A stretch of 64,000 nucleotides of DNA. Source: Bimastos eiseni. Its lineage: Eukaryota; Annelida; Clitellata; Crassiclitellata; Lumbricidae. Of the stretch, positions 59,112 to 64,000 are shown piece by piece; within the stretch, counting starts at the first letter, position 1, and every line of letters starts with the position of its first letter. The DNA lies in contig OY365818.1 of the NCBI GenBank assembly GCA_959347315.1, positions 981,964 to 1,045,963 on the forward strand. The letters run 5' to 3'. The translations under genes and the position numbers were made by a program. The notes under the pieces are model-generated. The model was given only the letters and a program-made list of their open reading frames with translations. It did not search any database and was not told the origin of the DNA.

Positions 59112-61259
59112 TTAGGTTAGACTCCACCTTTTCCTAACGGTTCTGGGAAACTTTAAAAAAACAGCTTCGACTCGAAGTGGAGCGAATCGTGTAACTTCGT
59201 CATCTGGTAGAAAGCCGACTGGAAAAGCAGTATGAAGGAGATCGATTGATTCCTCGGATAGTGGAATTCCCCAGAATGAGGCCAATGGCGAAAGATTAAG
59301 TTCGACAAATTTTGAGAAAATTGAAAACCACGTGTCCATTTTCATCTGATCATCACTGGGTTTCTCAGATTCGCCCATTGCCTCGTATTGACGAAATACA
59401 TTTCTGTAGCTCTCCCATCCAAACTCATGTGCAAGCTGAGCATAGACAAAGAGTGCGATACCAGGAGAACCTTTCCACTTCTCAAAATCAGCTCCATCCT
59501 TCAAGTACTTCTCAGTGTCATTCAACTGATTCTGAAGCCATGAATGGATCCATGGTTTAAGGTGACATATCGCATCCATGGCACAGAGTGTGAAAATGTT
59601 CACCGTAACCTCACCAGTACCTTCAAAGGTCCATTCATCTCGTTGCATGTTGTGTCCGATTTCGTGGAATGCTCCCCAGTTTCCAACTTTCTGAAGACTG
59701 GAATTGTTCAAGAGAAAGTCACTTCCTTTGGAGTCTGCCACATCAAGGTGTGTGACGATTGGATATCCTGCATGCATGTAGCCTACGCATGGCTGTTCGT
59801 CCGTCACAATCCATATCCGTCGGAACTTGGAGACGTCTGTTCCTCGGAGATCGTGATACGAGCGGACAACTGAATCCCAAGTTTGCATCGCCGAGGTCAG
59901 TGCATCAAACTCCATTTCCTTCACACTTGAAGCCGGTAAAGTGATCGTGACAAATTCTCCAATGATATCCACCCACAGTCCAGGAAAATGACGGCTGTGC
60001 TCCCATGTTTCCTTTCCTTTGTCACCAAGTCTGAAATTTGGAGAATCTACTACATTTTCCAACTTCACGCTGATGCTAAGGCTAAGCTTATCAGGGCTAA
60101 TTAAATAAATCAGTCCTCCAAATGGCGTCGATAGCTCAAGATTTTTCTTATCAAGTCTGACTTTCTTGCACACTACAGGCCATCTTCTCAATTCACCATC
60201 ATCGAGTTCGTCTGTGTGACATCCGATCATCAGCTCCCAGTCTTGACCTTCATTTCCAGAAATGACCTCTACTTGGAGGGTCTGGCCAGCTGGCAAATAG
60301 CAGGCCGTTGAATGGAAGTCTTCTCTGTCAGCATGGAATTCGAGGGTATGACATTTAAGAGGAGGTGCAGTTGAAAAATCACCAGGAAAGATATTGACGC
60401 CAGGCGCCTTCATGTTTGGTGGTTGTAGTATGTCATGGCACAAACTCCAAAGATCCAACATGGCTCGATCTCTTTTCTCCGTTATAGGCGTCTTTGCATT
60501 TGGAATCTTGTTTATATATTGTCTACAGCATTCCCAAAGCTTTCCAAGACTGCAGCTACACTGGAGATATTCTCCCTTTGGCAAACACGTCAGTCTCCTG
60601 AGCATATTTGCCTTTTCCACTGCTTTTTGAAAGTTTGTTCCAACGTCTTCGACAACTCTCAACAGGTGAGCATCCTCGGCCTTGTTTTCTTTTACGGAGA
60701 ATCCGTCGTCAGAAGCAGATATGTAGTCTTCAGTGTAATAAATTCCAGCTTCGGCTAGCAGGTCCAGATAGGATACTTCGGAAAGAGTCTTTCCCTCATT
60801 TAATTGAGTCCAACCCCACGGAGTCAAACAGTGGTACAACGATCCTCCATTGCGAACAAATTCGGTTATGTCGTTGACGGGTATATCGCCAAAACCACCG
60901 TCGAAAACAACTATTTTGGACGACGTTAACCTGTCCTTACTGACATTGTCTTCAGCGTTGATTATGCTGGTTTGATCATCATATGTTCCTCTTGTTAACC
61001 ATTGCTTGATATTTGTGTGGAACGTTGCCACGTCGTCTACAGAGGAATGGTCATTCTCGATAAACTTGGAAGCATAGGCATCATGAGCAACGGCGACGAT
61101 TCGACCTTTTCCAAATTCTGCCGCAGCAACCAATACGTCTTCTTCGTTGTTTCCAGTTAGAATTGGTTCAGCATGTTTTCCATAAACGACGATTCTTCCT
61201 GGGACTCCAAATTTAGGGAGTACGATGATGTCTTGAAGGATTTCTTTCCTCCACTCCAT
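59112..61259 (-). CDS. TCAF/M60-like metallopeptidase, single N-terminal module
   Basis: A 715-residue frame in one exon. One TCAF-type N-terminal module (about 1-190, with VLVAAAEFGKGRIVAVAHDAY and LTPWGWTQLNEGK), a helical linker with several extra Cys (CSCSLGKLWECC), the M60-like sandwich from about 283 (MKAPGVNIFPGDF), then the M60 domain with HEIGH at 532-536 and Glu 550. No signal peptide or C-terminal hydrophobic tail; it ends RKRWSLT. The 5' flank shares sequence with pseudogene 11,890-13,930 and reads in frame a few codons upstream (DSLLEAKQN) before a TAA, so ATG 61,259 is the likely start unless an upstream exon exists. Closest by eye to the triple-module gene and the minus-strand pseudogenes. 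Probable metallopeptidase; substrate unknown. Confidence 0.88.
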   Translation of the reverse strand: MEWRKEILQDIIVLPKFGVPGRIVVYGKHAEPILTGNNEEDVLVAAAEFGKGRIVAVAHDAYASKFIENDHSSVDDVATFHTNIKQWLTRGTYDDQTSIINAEDNVSKDRLTSSKIVVFDGGFGDIPVNDITEFVRNGGSLYHCLTPWGWTQLNEGKTLSEVSYLDLLAEAGIYYTEDYISASDDGFSVKENKAEDAHLLRVVEDVGTNFQKAVEKANMLRRLTCLPKGEYLQCSCSLGKLWECCRQYINKIPNAKTPITEKRDRAMLDLWSLCHDILQPPNMKAPGVNIFPGDFSTAPPLKCHTLEFHADREDFHSTACYLPAGQTLQVEVISGNEGQDWELMIGCHTDELDDGELRRWPVVCKKVRLDKKNLELSTPFGGLIYLISPDKLSLSISVKLENVVDSPNFRLGDKGKETWEHSRHFPGLWVDIIGEFVTITLPASSVKEMEFDALTSAMQTWDSVVRSYHDLRGTDVSKFRRIWIVTDEQPCVGYMHAGYPIVTHLDVADSKGSDFLLNNSSLQKVGNWGAFHEIGHNMQRDEWTFEGTGEVTVNIFTLCAMDAICHLKPWIHSWLQNQLNDTEKYLKDGADFEKWKGSPGIALFVYAQLAHEFGWESYRNVFRQYEAMGESEKPSDDQMKMDTWFSIFSKFVELNLSPLASFWGIPLSEESIDLLHTAFPVGFLPDDEVTRFAPLRVEAVFLKFPRTVRKRWSLT

Positions 61260-61529
61260 ATTTTGTTTGGCTTCTAAAAGGCTGTCGAATTAAGTTCCAA
61301 AGTTTCATGAAGGCAATAAAAAACAAAGTTGGTGTATAATTTAAAGACGAAATATAGTTTTTTAAATGTAAAATCCTGAAATCTGTATTGGGTATTGCTT
61401 GAATACTAAGTTACACAGCCAGATGTTTGAATTCGTGTTTTTTTATTTTTTCGTTTGATTTAAAACTGGCAAACCGCAGTAGAATTACGAACATAGTATG
61501 AAAAAATGATGACAAGTTAATACTGTACA

Positions 61530-61690
61530 GTAGTCGAAGTTAACTTTCGGCAGTCATGCAGGGCATCCATTACGTCACACATCAACTTAAACCAACGCCG
61601 CCGGCGAACCAAAATACTAGGGTATACGGGAATCGAACTCGAGACCTCAGCTCTGCACATCAGCATGGTATTCATTACTGTGCATTTTTG
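61530..61690 (-). mobile_element. tRNA-like SINE, copy 2
   Basis: On the minus strand, GTGCAGAGCTGAGG is followed by GAGTTCGATTCCCG (good B box) and a body with GGCGGCGTTGGTTTAAGTT and GGATGCCCTGC, matching copy 1 at 16,845-17,010 in order. It lies upstream of the 59.1-kb gene. Confidence 0.6.
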
Positions 61691-61699
61691 CCACAATGA

Positions 61700-63435
61700 A
61701 GTAAGAGTTATCCAGAAATCAGATGAAATAAAAAATGATCGTGGAACATTATACGCATTTTCGAGCAAACTATAACATTTCGTACTTGATGTGTGATATA
61801 TATTATATTGCCTGTTGTCAATGACGTAAGCTTGTCTCGCTGACGTGGTAATGTGATGACCAAAAAAGCTTCTATAAAGCCACCATAATAACGCACAGGA
61901 CATCAACCGACGGCGCTATATATCGTTGGATATATTGTAGCTTAACATTACATTGTGGTATAAAGCAACCACAGGAATGAATCATCATGTTATGTTATCT
62001 ATGCGGAGAATCTAGAGTTCTAAACCAGATGCACCTAATCAGCTGAGTCCTGAATGAATTCGGAGCACTGGATCGATGTGCTACGAACTGCATCATGCCG
62101 CATAATGTGGTAAGGCCATGATCTCTGACTACCTCATCAGGTAGAGACAGTGTTAAGGTTTGTAGACAGGTTCCAACTTATATGCAGCATACGCTGTCAG
62201 CTCAGAAATGTATTTTCGCTTAAAATTAACGGATACGTTAAAAACCACCGTCTAATGTTTAGACCTAGGGGCCTACTTAAAATGCTTTCCGGAGATAGCC
62301 ACGTGAATTGACGTGTTTTGATTCCTGCCTCTAAACTAGTGCTATATGTTTTCCGTTCAGGCGAAAGAGACTATTCGATCGATTCTATTTTGTTTTGATT
62401 CTGAACTTGTGTCGATTTATTAAATTTTAATTACTCACCTATAATGTTCGAGTCGCTGTATGTAATCCCTCGAAGTACGATATCTTAGAGCTTTCTGAGC
62501 AGGACATAAGGCTGAAACGATAGTTTATGCTAAATTTCGACACAACGGAAATCTGCTATTTTTAGAGATTGGAAATTTTTAGATTTGGGAATTTCCGTCG
62601 TCGTCGTTGACGTTATCGATCGCCATTATCACTTTCATGATTAGGATAGTGCTATAGACTATCTATTTTAAAGAATTTTTACACAGTGGCAGAACAGACG
62701 CAGGATCCCCTATTCATAATCCCTCGAGCTTTCCATCCTAAACTTAAGTCTTACCTTTTCAAATTTCAAGAACACTTACCCACCTTTCAAATCCTTTACC
62801 AAATCACCATGAAACCTGACTCTGACCTCTCGCGGACTGCCTTTTGGACAACCCCTCTGATTCGATGCAACTCCCGTGAATAAGCTGGTGCCCTGCGCTT
62901 GGCAGTCTTAGTCTCTTGGCTGTTTCGAAGTTTCAGATTATGAGTACGATTAGCCTACTCATTTGCGTAGGGCCTATGCAGTTCGCCATATTGGAGTCCT
63001 AAGATAATAGCATAATTTCTTATTTTCAAAGGTTAACTTACATTACATTGCAATTACACACGATCAGACTCAAAAACGAGCAGGGTCGAGCACATGATTA
63101 TAGGCCTACGGATGCTATAGAAAAACGCAGGACATTTCCATTTGGATACGTAGGCCAACATGTAAGTGTGCAGCGCTTATTATTAACAGTGGGATGTTTT
63201 CTGGGCAATTGTTGGCTGCGGCATCAGTATTCCCAGAGGCATTTTGGCTTTTTGCAGCGTTCCAATAAAACGCAAGCATGAAGAACCGGAAATAGCCCGG
63301 AGCTAGGCCTATGGCCTATAGGAACGCAGGTGGCTATGGCTTTAAGCTATAGCCAGAAATGATCTATCCGAAGCGTAGAAATTCTCGTAATAGAACTAGC
63401 CGTATCCGATGTCTTTCTACATGCTCTTATGACTT
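61700..63435. other. Intergenic with partial dispersed-repeat copy (62,290-62,640)
   Basis: GACGTGTTTTGATTCCTG, GTTTTCCGTTCAGGC and GGGAATTTCCGTCGTCG place a third, worn copy of the 15.4-kb repeat here. The rest shows no gene. A short plus-strand frame at 62,686-62,883 has a K-L-K-S-Y-L-F motif vaguely like a LINE C-terminus, too weak to call. Confidence 0.4.
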
Positions 63436-63439
63436 GATA

Positions 63440-64000
63440 AATATTTAGAAAATTCAAATCACAACTCCTCAGTTCGGCGTATAACGATACAACAACAACG
63501 AGTCATTGAGTAGGGCTTCGTTTTAATAAGCGGCCGAGGTTGACGAGTTCTTGTACTTCGCAAGTCATTCGATCTTTCGTTTGAATTAAAATTCCAAGAC
63601 CGCAAACGTTATGCGACGCAAATAACACTGTGTGTCAAACTTTTGCTACTCTGCCGCAGAATATCTTTTTCTAACGGTTCCCGGAAAATTCTTAAACAGC
63701 CTCAACTCGCGAATCTTGTTACCTCGTCATCCGGTAAGAAACCAATTGGAAAAGCAGTATGGAGATGGGCAGCGGCTTCAACGGAAAGTGGAATGTTCCA
63801 GAAAATTTCAAATGGAACTAGATTGAATGCTGCAGATTTCTTGAATGTGGCTAACCATTTGTCTATTTTTTTCTTATCATTCTTTGGTTTGTCTTTGTTA
63901 GGCTTTGTCTCGTTCTGCAGAGCCGTATACGGTGCCTCGGAAAAAGACTTTCCCTTGTTCTGCTGGAGCCAGTCCAAAGGTGTCTCGCAGTTAAACAGCG
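63440..64000 (-). pseudogene. M60-like pseudogene with large internal deletion, running off the right edge
   Basis: The minus strand reads the end of an N-terminal module (LDWLQQNKGKSFSEAPYTAL) fused directly to the C-terminal segment (KKIDKWLATFKKSAAFNLVP, then HTAFPIGFLPDDEVTRF). About 450 residues are missing, including the zinc site. A stop follows VTRFAS and the downstream tail is frameshifted but still recognisable as the hydrophobic tail type of the tandem pair. The 3' flank (AAATCACAACTCC, GAGTCATTGAGTAGG) also matches the tandem pair. The N-terminal start lies beyond the window. Confidence 0.85.

Overview
The window is eukaryotic DNA. It has spliced genes with GT-AG introns (and one GC-AG), AT-rich introns, many retroposon and MITE remnants, and microsatellites. 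The gene content (galaxin-type Cys-Cys proteins and TCAF/M60-like proteins) and the frequent palindrome TAGGCCTA suggest a marine invertebrate, probably a deuterostome such as an echinoderm. The species assignment is an inference and weak.

Layout. (1) Positions 1 to about 9,100 (+) and about 44,180 to 52,905 (-) are the two arms of a large inverted duplication. Each arm carries the same ten-exon gene for a secreted protein of about 620 residues, with a signal peptide, about 24 Cys-Cys pairs of galaxin type, and a C-terminal exon resembling a netrin-like (NTR) module. Both copies look intact. I built the exon models by comparing the arms; splice sites and phases agree in both, including a shared GC donor. 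(2) Between the arms, and to the right of the second arm, lies a multigene cluster of TCAF-like / peptidase M60-like proteins. Intact members: a 1,157-residue + strand gene with three tandem copies of the N-terminal module (38,490-41,963); two tandemly duplicated - strand genes (23,938-28,824 and 31,662-35,738) whose short first exon encodes a type II membrane anchor; and a - strand gene (59,112-61,259). All four retain HEIGH plus a downstream Glu. Degraded members: 11,890-13,930 (-), 20,205-20,635 (+), 22,130-22,985 (-) and 63,440 to the right edge (-). (3) The rest is intergenic or intronic DNA with LINE fragments, two copies of one tRNA-like SINE, four copies of a small terminal-inverted-repeat element, a hairpin element, a 111-bp tandem array and microsatellites.

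How the parts may work together. Nothing shows a shared pathway directly. The galaxin-like proteins should be secreted. The two duplicated M60-like proteins are predicted to expose their catalytic domain outside the cell or in a lumen. The other two M60-like proteins have no visible signal or anchor and may be cytosolic like vertebrate TCAF. A fast-evolving family acting on glycoprotein matrix or mucus is an inference. The strongest observations are the inverted duplication with two intact genes, the N-terminal anchor exon, the tripled N-terminal module, and a gene-conversion-like identical tract of about 0.9 kb between the tandem genes.
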